Source: Panacagrimonas sp046594215
GTDB lineage: Bacteria; Pseudomonadota; Gammaproteobacteria; Nevskiales; Nevskiaceae
NCBI GenBank assembly: GCA_046594215.1
Contig: JBKJPX010000113.1
Coordinates: 20,213-84,212, forward strand
Direction: 5' to 3'
DNA: 64,000 nucleotides
The translations under genes and the position numbers were made by a program. The notes under the pieces are model-generated. The model did not search any database. It worked only from the letters and a program-made list of their open reading frames with translations, and had not been told where the DNA came from. Shown piece after piece: positions 37,294 to 45,375 of the stretch. The first letter of the stretch is position 1; each line of letters opens with the position of its first letter.

Positions 37294-37322
37294 TTGACGT
37301 GCCGGAAGTCGAGGACTACGGT
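37294..37322 (+). promoter_or_regulatory. Candidate promoter for the TonB-dependent receptor
   Basis: TTGACG at 37294-37299 is a good -35, 17 bases from TACGGT at 37317-37322 as a poor -10. The 5' leader would be about 80 bases. The -10 matches only half the consensus. Confidence 0.3.
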
Positions 37323-37409
37323 CGGGCAAGGGATCGCGAGACGAAGGAAAAAATTACTCCCGCGAATTTCACCTTTTGTGCGGTCTGATGGCTTGCAGAG
37401 GGAGACGCC

Positions 37410-40202
37410 ATGAATCTGTTTCCACGATCCCGTCCCGGCGCTGTCGCTGTGTCGGTCCTGCTGACGACGAGCACCATGCTGCTGTCTCCGGGCATCGCTT
37501 CCGCGCAGGGGGCCGCAGCTGAACCTGCAAAAGCTCCAGAGAACGTGGCTCCCGAGGCCGATACGATCGTCGTCACCGGCTCTCGCATCAAGCGCGAGAT
37601 CAACAAGCAGGGTCCAACGCCGGTCACCACGATCACGCAGGATCAGATCGACAAGCTCGGCTACACCACGGTCGAGGAGATTCTCGGCAACCTCACCAAC
37701 AACGCGGGTGGCTCGTTCGGAACCGGACAGAGCTTCTCGTTCGCCAGGAGTACGCAGTCGATCGATCTGCGCGGCTTTGGCGCGGGACGAACGCTCGTGC
37801 TGCTCGATGGCCGCCGCCTGCCGGTGTTCCCCCAGGGCCTGGGTGGCACGGACGCGTTCGTCGACCTGAGCAGCATTCCCGCCTCGCTCGTCGAAAGGGT
37901 CGAAATACTTCTCGACGGCGCGTCGGCTGTGTACGGATCCGACGCGATCAGCGGCGTGGTCAACATCATCACCAAGAAAAACCTGACCGGTTCCGAGATC
38001 GTCGCGCGCTACAGCGATACGGACGACGGTGGCGGCGCGGCCAGGCGCGTGCAGTTCCTGCAGGGATTGACCGCAGGCGAAACCTCCGTGCAGCTGGTCG
38101 GCGAGTACACCAAGCAGGACGTTCTCAAGTTCACGGATCGTGATTTCTCCGCCTCGGACTTCGGCAATGGAGGCAACGGCAGCGGCTTCGGCAACACCTT
38201 CATCGACGCCGAAACGGGCGCGTCGCTCGCGATCGACCCCAACTGCGGCCTCGCGGGCGGCGCGCTCGATGGCCGCGGCGTCGTCGTGGGATCGACCTGC
38301 CGATTCGACCGCTCCAAATACCGCCAGTGGATTTCGCCCAGTGAAAAGGGGTCCGTCTACCTGCGCCTCGACCGCGCCTTCGGCGAGATGAAGGGCTTCG
38401 CGCGCCTCGGCGCGTCACGGAACCGCGTGGTGACCGAGCAGGAACCCAACGCCTATCAGGGAGGTGATTCGCTGTCGTTCACGTCGAACCGACTCGTTCC
38501 CAACACGAGGTTCGATCCGAACTTCGGTCCCGGCTACGTGGCTCCTGGCGCGATCAACAATCCCACCACCGGCAGCGGCAACGAGCGCGGTGGCTTCTTC
38601 CTGCGCCGCCTCACCGAATATGGCCCGCGCGGGGGCGATGTGAGGACGCAGGCCTACAGTGGTTTGGTGGGGCTCGAGGGAGATATCGGCGCGTTCTCCT
38701 GGGATGTCGGCGTGCAGCACAACGAGATCAGGCTGGATGCGTCCACTCCCACGATCCTGAGTTCTGTCCTGGACAACGAGGTGTCGAACGCCGGGCTCAA
38801 CCTGTTTGAGCGCATCCCCGACGATGTCCTGGCGCGGACCCGGCACACGCAGACCGAAAAGGCGGTGTCGACCACGAACGGCGTCGACGCCACGATCAGC
38901 GGCCCGATCGCCCCGGTTCAGTTGCCCGGCGGAGCGCTGAAGTTTGCGTTGCACGGCGACTTCGAAAAGCAGCGCTACAACGACAAATTCGATGCCCTCT
39001 CCACCCTCGGCGACGTGTTTGACGGCAGTAACGGCGGCGGCGGCGACCGCAAGTACACGGGTGTCGGCCTCGAGTTCGTGGCGCCGGTGTTGCGCAACCT
39101 CGAGTTCGGAGCAGCTGGGCGCATCGACATGTACGCCGACGACTCGGAGACGGGCAAGGCCTTCAGCCCCAGCTTCCGCACGGCCTATCGTCCGCTGGAC
39201 ATCGTGTTGCTGCGCGCGTCCTGGGGCAAGAGCTTCCGCGCGCCCGATCTGCAGCGCCTGTTCGGCGCCAACACGAATGCCTTCGAAGACGTGATCGACA
39301 CGCCGCTGTGCCTGCAGTCCGGCGGCACCCCGGGACAGGGAGCCGAGGTCTGCCAGGTCATCCAGAGCGTGCCGGAGGTGATCGGTTCGAACGAAAAGCT
39401 CAAGGAAGAGAAAGGCGAGAATTTCAACTTCGGCGTCGTCGTGGAGCCGGTGCGTGACCTCACGCTGCATCTGGACTACTACGAGATCAAACTCGACAAC
39501 GTTGTGCAGGAACTCTCTGGGCAGCAGTTACTGGACGTCTGCGCGTCGAGCGGCGCGTTCTGCGACCAGATCACGCGCGCAACCTCCGGTCCCAACGTGG
39601 GGTTCCTTGGAAATTCGCAGACGGGCGGCGATACCACCGCGCTGATCCGCGCCAACGCGCAGAACCTGTCAAGCCAGGAAATCGCGGGCACGGACTTCGG
39701 CGCCCAGTACATCCTGCGTTTCGATCGCGCCGGCGTGTTCACCACCGATTTTTCTTGGTCGCATGTCCGATCGCTGAAGGTTCAGACGCAACCGGGCGAC
39801 GACTTCGTCGAGCAGATCGGCTTCGGTCAGACCGTGTTGCTGCCGGAAGACCGTTACAGCCTGAGCACCGACTGGGACTATCTCCAGTACGGCGTAACCG
39901 TTCGCATCGATCGCGTCGGCAAATATCCGGGCTCGAACGCCTTGACTGCGCCCGCGACGCACGACGAATTCGTCGATCCCTACACCACGGTGAATCTGCA
40001 GGGCCGCGTCGACTTCGGAAAGTATGGATTGCTCCGCATTGGCATCGAGAACCTCTTCGACGAAGACTTCCCGCTCGATCCGACGTTCCTCGCCGACGCC
40101 GGCACGCCCACCGTGCAAAACCAGTTCCTCGGTGAGGCGACGTCCTACTTCGCCGATCCGCTCGGGCGCAGAGGCTACCTCCAGTACGAGATCAAGTTTT
40201 AA
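37410..40202 (+). CDS. TonB-dependent outer-membrane receptor
   Basis: 930-residue precursor of a TonB-dependent transporter, an outer-membrane beta-barrel that imports a siderophore, oligosaccharide or similar ligand using TonB energy. A signal peptide ends near IASAQ (about residue 33). The plug begins with a TonB-box-like DTIVVTGSRIKR, then PVTTITQDQIDKLGYTTVEEIL and ERVEILLDGASAVYGSDAISGVVNIITKK. The barrel runs to a C-terminal Phe (GYLQYEIKF), as required for outer-membrane insertion. GGGAGA precedes the ATG. Substrate cannot be told. It is followed after 70 bases by a lipoprotein gene on the same strand that may be co-expressed. Confidence 0.93.
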   Translation: MNLFPRSRPGAVAVSVLLTTSTMLLSPGIASAQGAAAEPAKAPENVAPEADTIVVTGSRIKREINKQGPTPVTTITQDQIDKLGYTTVEEILGNLTNNAGGSFGTGQSFSFARSTQSIDLRGFGAGRTLVLLDGRRLPVFPQGLGGTDAFVDLSSIPASLVERVEILLDGASAVYGSDAISGVVNIITKKNLTGSEIVARYSDTDDGGGAARRVQFLQGLTAGETSVQLVGEYTKQDVLKFTDRDFSASDFGNGGNGSGFGNTFIDAETGASLAIDPNCGLAGGALDGRGVVVGSTCRFDRSKYRQWISPSEKGSVYLRLDRAFGEMKGFARLGASRNRVVTEQEPNAYQGGDSLSFTSNRLVPNTRFDPNFGPGYVAPGAINNPTTGSGNERGGFFLRRLTEYGPRGGDVRTQAYSGLVGLEGDIGAFSWDVGVQHNEIRLDASTPTILSSVLDNEVSNAGLNLFERIPDDVLARTRHTQTEKAVSTTNGVDATISGPIAPVQLPGGALKFALHGDFEKQRYNDKFDALSTLGDVFDGSNGGGGDRKYTGVGLEFVAPVLRNLEFGAAGRIDMYADDSETGKAFSPSFRTAYRPLDIVLLRASWGKSFRAPDLQRLFGANTNAFEDVIDTPLCLQSGGTPGQGAEVCQVIQSVPEVIGSNEKLKEEKGENFNFGVVVEPVRDLTLHLDYYEIKLDNVVQELSGQQLLDVCASSGAFCDQITRATSGPNVGFLGNSQTGGDTTALIRANAQNLSSQEIAGTDFGAQYILRFDRAGVFTTDFSWSHVRSLKVQTQPGDDFVEQIGFGQTVLLPEDRYSLSTDWDYLQYGVTVRIDRVGKYPGSNALTAPATHDEFVDPYTTVNLQGRVDFGKYGLLRIGIENLFDEDFPLDPTFLADAGTPTVQNQFLGEATSYFADPLGRRGYLQYEIKF

Positions 40203-40272
40203 GCGGTCGGACCAGTCACGCGCACCGGATCCGAGGCAGTTCGTGATCCGGCGGCGCAAGAAGGAGAAGTCC

Positions 40273-42003
40273 ATGTCGTACCTGTACTCGATGATCCGCC
40301 TCGCCCTGCTGGCCGCCCTCGGCACCGGCCTCGCCGCCTGCTCCGATCGCAATGACGCGGGCACGCCTGCCGGTCCTCCGCGCACCGACCTCGGTGACGT
40401 TTTCGTGGTGACCTCCACCAACCGGATATTGAGCTACGCGCTCGCAACACCGGCTCAGCAACGCACTGCCGTCGCCATCACCGGGCTCGATGCGGGCGAA
40501 ACGATCCTGGACATCGACGCCCGGCCCAAGCCGGCCGACAGTGACGGCACGCTGCGCCTGTACGCGCTGAGCAGCACCGGAAAGCTGCACCTGCTCGACC
40601 CGGCGACGGGTGCCACGACCTTGGTCGGCACGCCGCTGGTACCCGCTGTTGGCGCGAACTACGCCATCGATTTCAATCCGCTGGTCGACCGCCTGCGGGT
40701 GGTCAGCAGCACCGGCGACAACCTGCGCGTGAACCCGGACACCGGGGGACCGGCGGCCGCCGACACGGCCCTCGCGCGGGCGGACGCGGCCCCGCTCGGC
40801 GTCGCGGGTATCGCCTACTCGAACAACTTCGACGATGGCTGCGCCACGGCGCTGTATTACGTCGATCCGACCACTGACGAAGTCCTCACCACCGCCAACC
40901 CCGGCGGCGGCGTCCTCACCTCGGTCGGCGCCCTGGGCGTGGACGCGACCGCCGTGGGCGGCGTGGACCTCGTCGGGGGTTCGGGCAATGCGCTGTCCCT
41001 GCTCACCGTGGGCGGCACGCCCGGCCTGTACTTCATCAACCTCCAGACGGGTGCGGCGACGCTGCGAACGCCAGTGGCCGGACTCGGCGCGGGCGAGACT
41101 CCCGTGGGCCTGGCCAGCGTGATCGTGGACGGCGACCGTCCGCTGGGCGACACGGCCGCCGTGACCGCAGGCGACGCGCCCAAAATCGTCACGTTCAATC
41201 GCGCCGACCCGACGCGAATCTGCACCACGGCAGACCTCGCCATCCTCGACGCCGACGGCGAGCCGATCGATGGGCTCACTCTCAAGGGGATCGACGTCCG
41301 GCAGTCCGACGGAACGCTCTACGGCCTGGCGAGCGACGCGGACAATGGCGGCAGCATCGTGACGGTCGACCCTGCCACGGGCGAAGGCGCCGTAGTGCTC
41401 GAGAGCCTCGTGAGCAATGACGGGACCGGCACCGCCACGCCGGTCGTGCTGGACGGCGCGGCCTTCGGCGTGGACTTCAATCCCGTGGTCGACCGGCTGC
41501 GCATCGTCAGCAGCAGCGGTCAGAACCTGCGCGTGAACTTCGCCCCGATCGACGACCCGGCGACCACCACCGTCGACGAGTCGCAGTTCAACACCACCGT
41601 CGACGGCGCGCTGAACATCGGTGGCGTGACGCAGAGCAATGTCGCCGGCGCCGCCTACATCAACAGCGACCCCAGCGCCGCCGCTCCCACCGTCACGCAG
41701 CTCTACTACGTGAAGGTCGACACCGACCAGTTGTTCACGACGACCTTGCCCAATGCCGGCACGCTCACGCTGGTGGGTGGCCTGGGGATCGACGCGGATC
41801 TCGCGGCTGGCTTCGATATCCAGTTCGATGCCGCGGGGCCGGACAACACCGGCTTCCTGGTAACGAACGCGCCGGGCGTGACCACGTCCTCGCTATACAG
41901 CGTGAACCTGGGCACCGGCGCGGCCACGCTGGTGAACGGCATCGGGACCGGAGCCCTCGTTCCGCCCGGCCTGCTGAGCGCGGCGGCGGTCATCGCGCCA
42001 TAG
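40273..42003 (+). CDS. Lipoprotein with two DUF4394 repeats
   Basis: 576-residue lipoprotein with a signal peptide and lipobox LGTGLAAC (lipidated Cys23). The body contains two DUF4394 units, one about 45-290 (GETILDIDARPK, YAIDFNPLVDRLRVVSSTGDNLRVN) and the other about 300-570 (GVDFNPVVDRLRIVSSSGQNLRVN). The shared block FNP(L/V)VDRLR(V/I)VSS marks an internal duplication. DUF4394 proteins look like beta-propellers and their role is unknown. AAGGAGAAG is a good ribosome-binding site before ATG 40273; an upstream open frame overlapping the receptor is rejected. Placed 70 bases after the receptor, it may be a surface partner. Confidence 0.85.
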   Translation: MSYLYSMIRLALLAALGTGLAACSDRNDAGTPAGPPRTDLGDVFVVTSTNRILSYALATPAQQRTAVAITGLDAGETILDIDARPKPADSDGTLRLYALSSTGKLHLLDPATGATTLVGTPLVPAVGANYAIDFNPLVDRLRVVSSTGDNLRVNPDTGGPAAADTALARADAAPLGVAGIAYSNNFDDGCATALYYVDPTTDEVLTTANPGGGVLTSVGALGVDATAVGGVDLVGGSGNALSLLTVGGTPGLYFINLQTGAATLRTPVAGLGAGETPVGLASVIVDGDRPLGDTAAVTAGDAPKIVTFNRADPTRICTTADLAILDADGEPIDGLTLKGIDVRQSDGTLYGLASDADNGGSIVTVDPATGEGAVVLESLVSNDGTGTATPVVLDGAAFGVDFNPVVDRLRIVSSSGQNLRVNFAPIDDPATTTVDESQFNTTVDGALNIGGVTQSNVAGAAYINSDPSAAAPTVTQLYYVKVDTDQLFTTTLPNAGTLTLVGGLGIDADLAAGFDIQFDAAGPDNTGFLVTNAPGVTTSSLYSVNLGTGAATLVNGIGTGALVPPGLLSAAAVIAP

Positions 42004-42277
42004 GTTTCGCACCGGACGAGGAACCGTTGTAGTAGTCCGGAAGAAGGCCAGGAACTCGGAGGGGCGGCGTGCGCGCTGTGGCGTCGCGTTCGAAGCAGGC
42101 CAGCGCGGCGTCTTTCGCCTCGCGAACGCTTGCACCGATGCCTGCAAGGCGTCGCGTGCGGAAGTGGACACGGTCATCTCGAAGTCCATCCTCGCGATCC
42201 TCGAGGGAAATCATGCCTCGAAGCGGATGGACGAACTCGCCCGGCTCATCGCGCCCGAGCGTATCGACCTTTCGCCC
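42004..42277. other. Intergenic region between convergent genes
   Basis: The two flanking genes end toward each other here. CCGGAC (42012-42017) and GTCCGG (42035-42040) form a six-base stem with a 17-base loop, a weak terminator candidate. Short open frames on both strands show no family similarity or good ribosome-binding sites, so I call no gene. Confidence 0.5.
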
Positions 42278-44506
42278 TCAGTTCCCTTCCGGCGCGCCCT
42301 CGAGAATCCAGGCCAGCACCGTGTCGTAGCGGCTGCGGTCGCCGCCGGCGAGATCGAAGCCGGGTAACTTGCCGCCGTTGTGGTGGCGGCCGGTGGGCTT
42401 GGTCAGCAGCGGACTTTCTTCGGGTTCGTTGAAGTTGATGCGCGCGCGCACCTCGTCGTACAGGTCGCGGTTCTCGCCAGGAAGCGGTTCGGTGTAGAAC
42501 ACCGGCGGCAGCACCGCGCCGTTGCCGCCCGGCTTGTGGCAGGCCACGCAATCGTCCTGCAGGATCGGCTTGATGTCGGCCACAAATCGCAGCGCGGAGG
42601 GCGCGGGTGTCATCGCCGAGTCCACCGTCACGACGACGCGATCCGCGGGGCTCACCTGGCCGTTGCCGGAGACGACGAGTTCGAGCGCGTACGCGCCATC
42701 CGTGTCCGCGACGAGCTTCGTGCGCACCGACGTCGGCGCATCCAGGCTCGCGATCGATCCAGGCGGCTGCGACACGATGCGCCAGGCGTAGGACTGCGCG
42801 AGGCGGCTGGCGATGCCGCTGACGGCGATCGGACTGGGGGCGCGTCGATCGGGTCCGGCATTCGCGATCGGACGACCCGGGCGCAGCACGGTGCCGTTGG
42901 CGGCGACGCGGCTGAACGTCGGAAGGAAGGACGCGATGCGCTCGATCGCCCCCGGCGTGTCAAAGAGATTCCGGTAGGGCACGAAGGCCAGCGGCATGCG
43001 CCCGCTGTCGTAGACGAGCGGCTCGATCTGCGCGGCGTGCCCGACGAACTTCGCGAAACTCGTGAAGTCGATATCGTTGTTGTCCTGCGTGCCCCGCAGC
43101 AGGTGGCAGGTGCGGCAGTTGTCCGCGACGACCTCGCGGTAGAGATTCTCGCTGCCTGCCGGCGGGTAGCCCGTGCCCGGGTCGTGCACCCACCCGGTCG
43201 GGACATAGCTGTCGTTGAATACCGTCGCCACGCCGCAGGGATCGCCGCCGTACCACGCGGCGATCATCTCGCGCGCCAGGGTCGAGTTCCATGTGCCGGG
43301 CCGCGGCGTGGCACTGGGCTCGTAGGACTTCTGCACCTCGCAGTTGAAGGCCTTGAGGCCGACTTCCACCTCGGCCTGCGTGGCGCCCGCCTGCGTCGAG
43401 AACCCCAGCGTGTCGACGTCGATCGACTGCAGGTGACCGCGCGTATCACCGCTGTGCGGGAAGCGCCCGTCGGGCAGCAGGGGATCCGCGCGCCCGCCGT
43501 GGCAGGTGATGCAGGGAACCGGCATGCCCTTGTCGCCAAGGCTGTCCATATCCACGGCCACGCGACGCGTGTACGGCGGCTCGGGGTTGAAGGTGTAGAA
43601 GCGCACGAAGTAGTCGTCGCGGTCGCCGTTGGTGTCGCCGTCGCCGTCGACGTCGTCGGGGACGCCGTCACCGTTGGTGTCCACCGGCCCGTATTCGAGC
43701 GCATTGGTGCCGATGTGGAAGTCCTTGACCTCGCCCACCGCCGCGTCGAGGTTGATCGCGGTGTAATTCTGGCCGGGGACGTTCTGGATCTGGTAGTTGT
43801 CGACGTAGAAGGCCACGGTGCCGTTGGCGCCGCGCTTCATGTGCATGTTGCGGCCGTAGCCCAGGTCTTTCGTATCGAGGAATACGGCGACCGCGTCGTT
43901 GCCCGCGTCGAACCCGTTGGCCTGCTTCCACTTGGTCAGCGTGTCCTTCTGGTTCAGCGGATCGATCGTGCCGTAGTAGGCCGTGGCGTAAGAGCGCGCA
44001 TCGGTCTTCGACTCCGCCAGCGCGATCAGCGCGTCGGTGCCGCCGCCACCGTTGTCGTCCTGCGCAACGACCGCGCCGCTCGCGTCGAGCAGGAAGAGCA
44101 CGACGTCGACACCGGAGGTGAGCCGAGCGCGCAGCCCGCCGGGCCGCGGCAGGCTCAGTGCATGTCGCGGGTTCTGCGGCGAGCTGGCGTCCGCGCCGCC
44201 CGAACCGGTCCAACTGCCGCTGAAGTTCTGCGTGCTGCCGTCGTCGAGCGTCACGGCCAGCGTGTAGGAACCCGCCTGCCCCGCGCTCGCGGTGGCCGCC
44301 ACCAACGTGTAGTCGCCCGCGGCGAGCGCCGGCTGGCGGTTGAGAAACTGCAGGAAGTTCTTCGTCCCCAGCTCCGAGCCCGTCAGCGGCGCTGCTTCCT
44401 CCGCGGCGCCATCGCCCGGAGACGAACAGGCCGCCACGAGGGCTGCCGCCAGGGTGACGAGCGCGAAGCCCCGGAACGTACGGCTACAAATGGCTCGCGA
44501 TCGCAT
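42278..44506 (-). CDS. Tri-haem c-type cytochrome lipoprotein
   Basis: 742-residue lipoprotein: signal peptide and lipobox LVAAC (Cys27). Three CXXCH haem-c motifs: CITCH near residue 332, CRTCH near 463 and CVACH near 651. An N-terminal PPC-like beta domain (about 45-160), an Asp-rich calcium-type loop (DTNGDGVPDDVDGDGD, about 290) and a PKD-like domain before the third haem (PIANAGPDRRAPSPIAVSG) are visible. It probably resides in the outer membrane facing the periplasm or surface and handles electrons. ATG 44506 overlaps the stop of the barrel gene upstream (TGATG), so it is the last gene of a three-gene operon. Haem attachment needs periplasmic cytochrome maturation. Redox partner and substrate are unknown. 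Confidence 0.85.
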   Translation of the reverse strand: MRSRAICSRTFRGFALVTLAAALVAACSSPGDGAAEEAAPLTGSELGTKNFLQFLNRQPALAAGDYTLVAATASAGQAGSYTLAVTLDDGSTQNFSGSWTGSGGADASSPQNPRHALSLPRPGGLRARLTSGVDVVLFLLDASGAVVAQDDNGGGGTDALIALAESKTDARSYATAYYGTIDPLNQKDTLTKWKQANGFDAGNDAVAVFLDTKDLGYGRNMHMKRGANGTVAFYVDNYQIQNVPGQNYTAINLDAAVGEVKDFHIGTNALEYGPVDTNGDGVPDDVDGDGDTNGDRDDYFVRFYTFNPEPPYTRRVAVDMDSLGDKGMPVPCITCHGGRADPLLPDGRFPHSGDTRGHLQSIDVDTLGFSTQAGATQAEVEVGLKAFNCEVQKSYEPSATPRPGTWNSTLAREMIAAWYGGDPCGVATVFNDSYVPTGWVHDPGTGYPPAGSENLYREVVADNCRTCHLLRGTQDNNDIDFTSFAKFVGHAAQIEPLVYDSGRMPLAFVPYRNLFDTPGAIERIASFLPTFSRVAANGTVLRPGRPIANAGPDRRAPSPIAVSGIASRLAQSYAWRIVSQPPGSIASLDAPTSVRTKLVADTDGAYALELVVSGNGQVSPADRVVVTVDSAMTPAPSALRFVADIKPILQDDCVACHKPGGNGAVLPPVFYTEPLPGENRDLYDEVRARINFNEPEESPLLTKPTGRHHNGGKLPGFDLAGGDRSRYDTVLAWILEGAPEGN

Positions 44507-45375
44507 CAGAACCTCGCCAGCAGGCCGACTACACCGATCAGGCGGTCGTACTGATTCCCGAAATCGCCGTCGACACTGATCGACTGGAACTGGGCATCCA
44601 CCGCCCAATCGCGCGCGAAGCGCCAGTTCACGCCGGCCGTAGCGATGCGCGTGCGGGCATCGATGCGATACGCGAACTCGTTGGCCGCGATGCCGCCGAA
44701 CGCGTCGTCGGGTTCGATGACCTCGGCAGCGCGCGCGATGCGCACACTGGGCGCCGCCGACGAGAAGCTGTCGCCGGTCTGGTATTCGAAGCCGACGCTG
44801 GTCGAGATCACCGGGGTTATCACCCAGTTCAGGCTCAGCGCCGCGCTCTGCCCCGAGAGATCGAAGACCGCGCCCTTGGACTCACGGTGGAAGCCCTTGC
44901 CCTCGAGCTTGACCACGATGGCCGTCGTCAGCTGCTGGAGCACGAACACGCCTCCGCGATACTCGTTGCCGGTACGGATCTCGCTGCCGTATTCGAGCCG
45001 CGCTGCCGAACCCCAGGCCGACAGGATGGGCGTGAAGAAGCTCGACCCCGGTTTCCAAGCCAGGCGCAGCAGGCCCAGCGCACGCGTGTTGGAAAGGTCG
45101 TCGAAGCGATCGTAGGTGTCGCGCTGCACCTGCCCGCGCACCGTGGCCGCCACGTCCTCCCCGACCGGCATCACGTAGTCCGCCGCCAGGAGCAAGGAGT
45201 AGAACCCGCTGTCGACCTTCTCGTTGTTGGCCTGCGAAGCGCCGATGTTGCTGTCGTAGCCCAGGCTGCTGCTGCCGTTGAGGCGTAGGCGTGGAGGCGC
45301 GGCCAGTGCGCTTTCGCATGTCATCAGGCCGACCACGCCGGCGAGCAGCAGGATGCCGCGTCCCGGGAATTTCAC
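44506..45375 (-). CDS. Small outer-membrane beta-barrel-like protein
   Basis: 289 residues with a signal peptide (cleavage near ALA-AP, about residue 25). The mature part alternates aromatic and polar residues in strand-length blocks (SLGYDSNIGASQ, VRGQVQRDTYDRFDD, TAGVNWRFARDWAVDAQFQ) and ends in LLARF with a C-terminal Phe, the usual signature of BAM-inserted barrels. It resembles DUF560-like or surface-protein assembly barrels in general only. It overlaps the giant repeat gene upstream by four bases and the cytochrome gene downstream, so all three are coupled. It could be a pore for the repeat protein or an electron conduit porin; both are inference. Confidence 0.7.
   Translation of the reverse strand: MKFPGRGILLLAGVVGLMTCESALAAPPRLRLNGSSSLGYDSNIGASQANNEKVDSGFYSLLLAADYVMPVGEDVAATVRGQVQRDTYDRFDDLSNTRALGLLRLAWKPGSSFFTPILSAWGSAARLEYGSEIRTGNEYRGGVFVLQQLTTAIVVKLEGKGFHRESKGAVFDLSGQSAALSLNWVITPVISTSVGFEYQTGDSFSSAAPSVRIARAAEVIEPDDAFGGIAANEFAYRIDARTRIATAGVNWRFARDWAVDAQFQSISVDGDFGNQYDRLIGVVGLLARF

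Larger units (their letters stand above)
37018..37409 (+). other. Intergenic region between tagF and the TonB-dependent receptor
   Basis: No gene is supported here; the one short forward frame (37063-37260) is Arg/Ser-rich with a GTG start and looks spurious. A small GCGGG/CCCGC hairpin (37026-37041) lies nine bases after the tagF stop and may weakly end the T6SS transcript. A 12-bp perfect palindrome lies at 37201-37212, a candidate -35/-10 pair at 37294-37322, and a GGGAGA ribosome-binding site just before the receptor ATG. Confidence 0.6.

Noticed and set aside
42164..42367. 67-residue plus-strand frame overlapping the 3' end of the tri-haem lipoprotein gene
   Set aside because: The first half (SKSILAILEGNHASKRMDEL) looks protein-like, but there is no ribosome-binding site and it overlaps a well-supported gene; not enough to call.
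42380..44554. 724-codon plus-strand frame opposite the tri-haem lipoprotein
   Set aside because: The minus strand has a lipobox and three CXXCH motifs; the plus product has only shadow-type composition.
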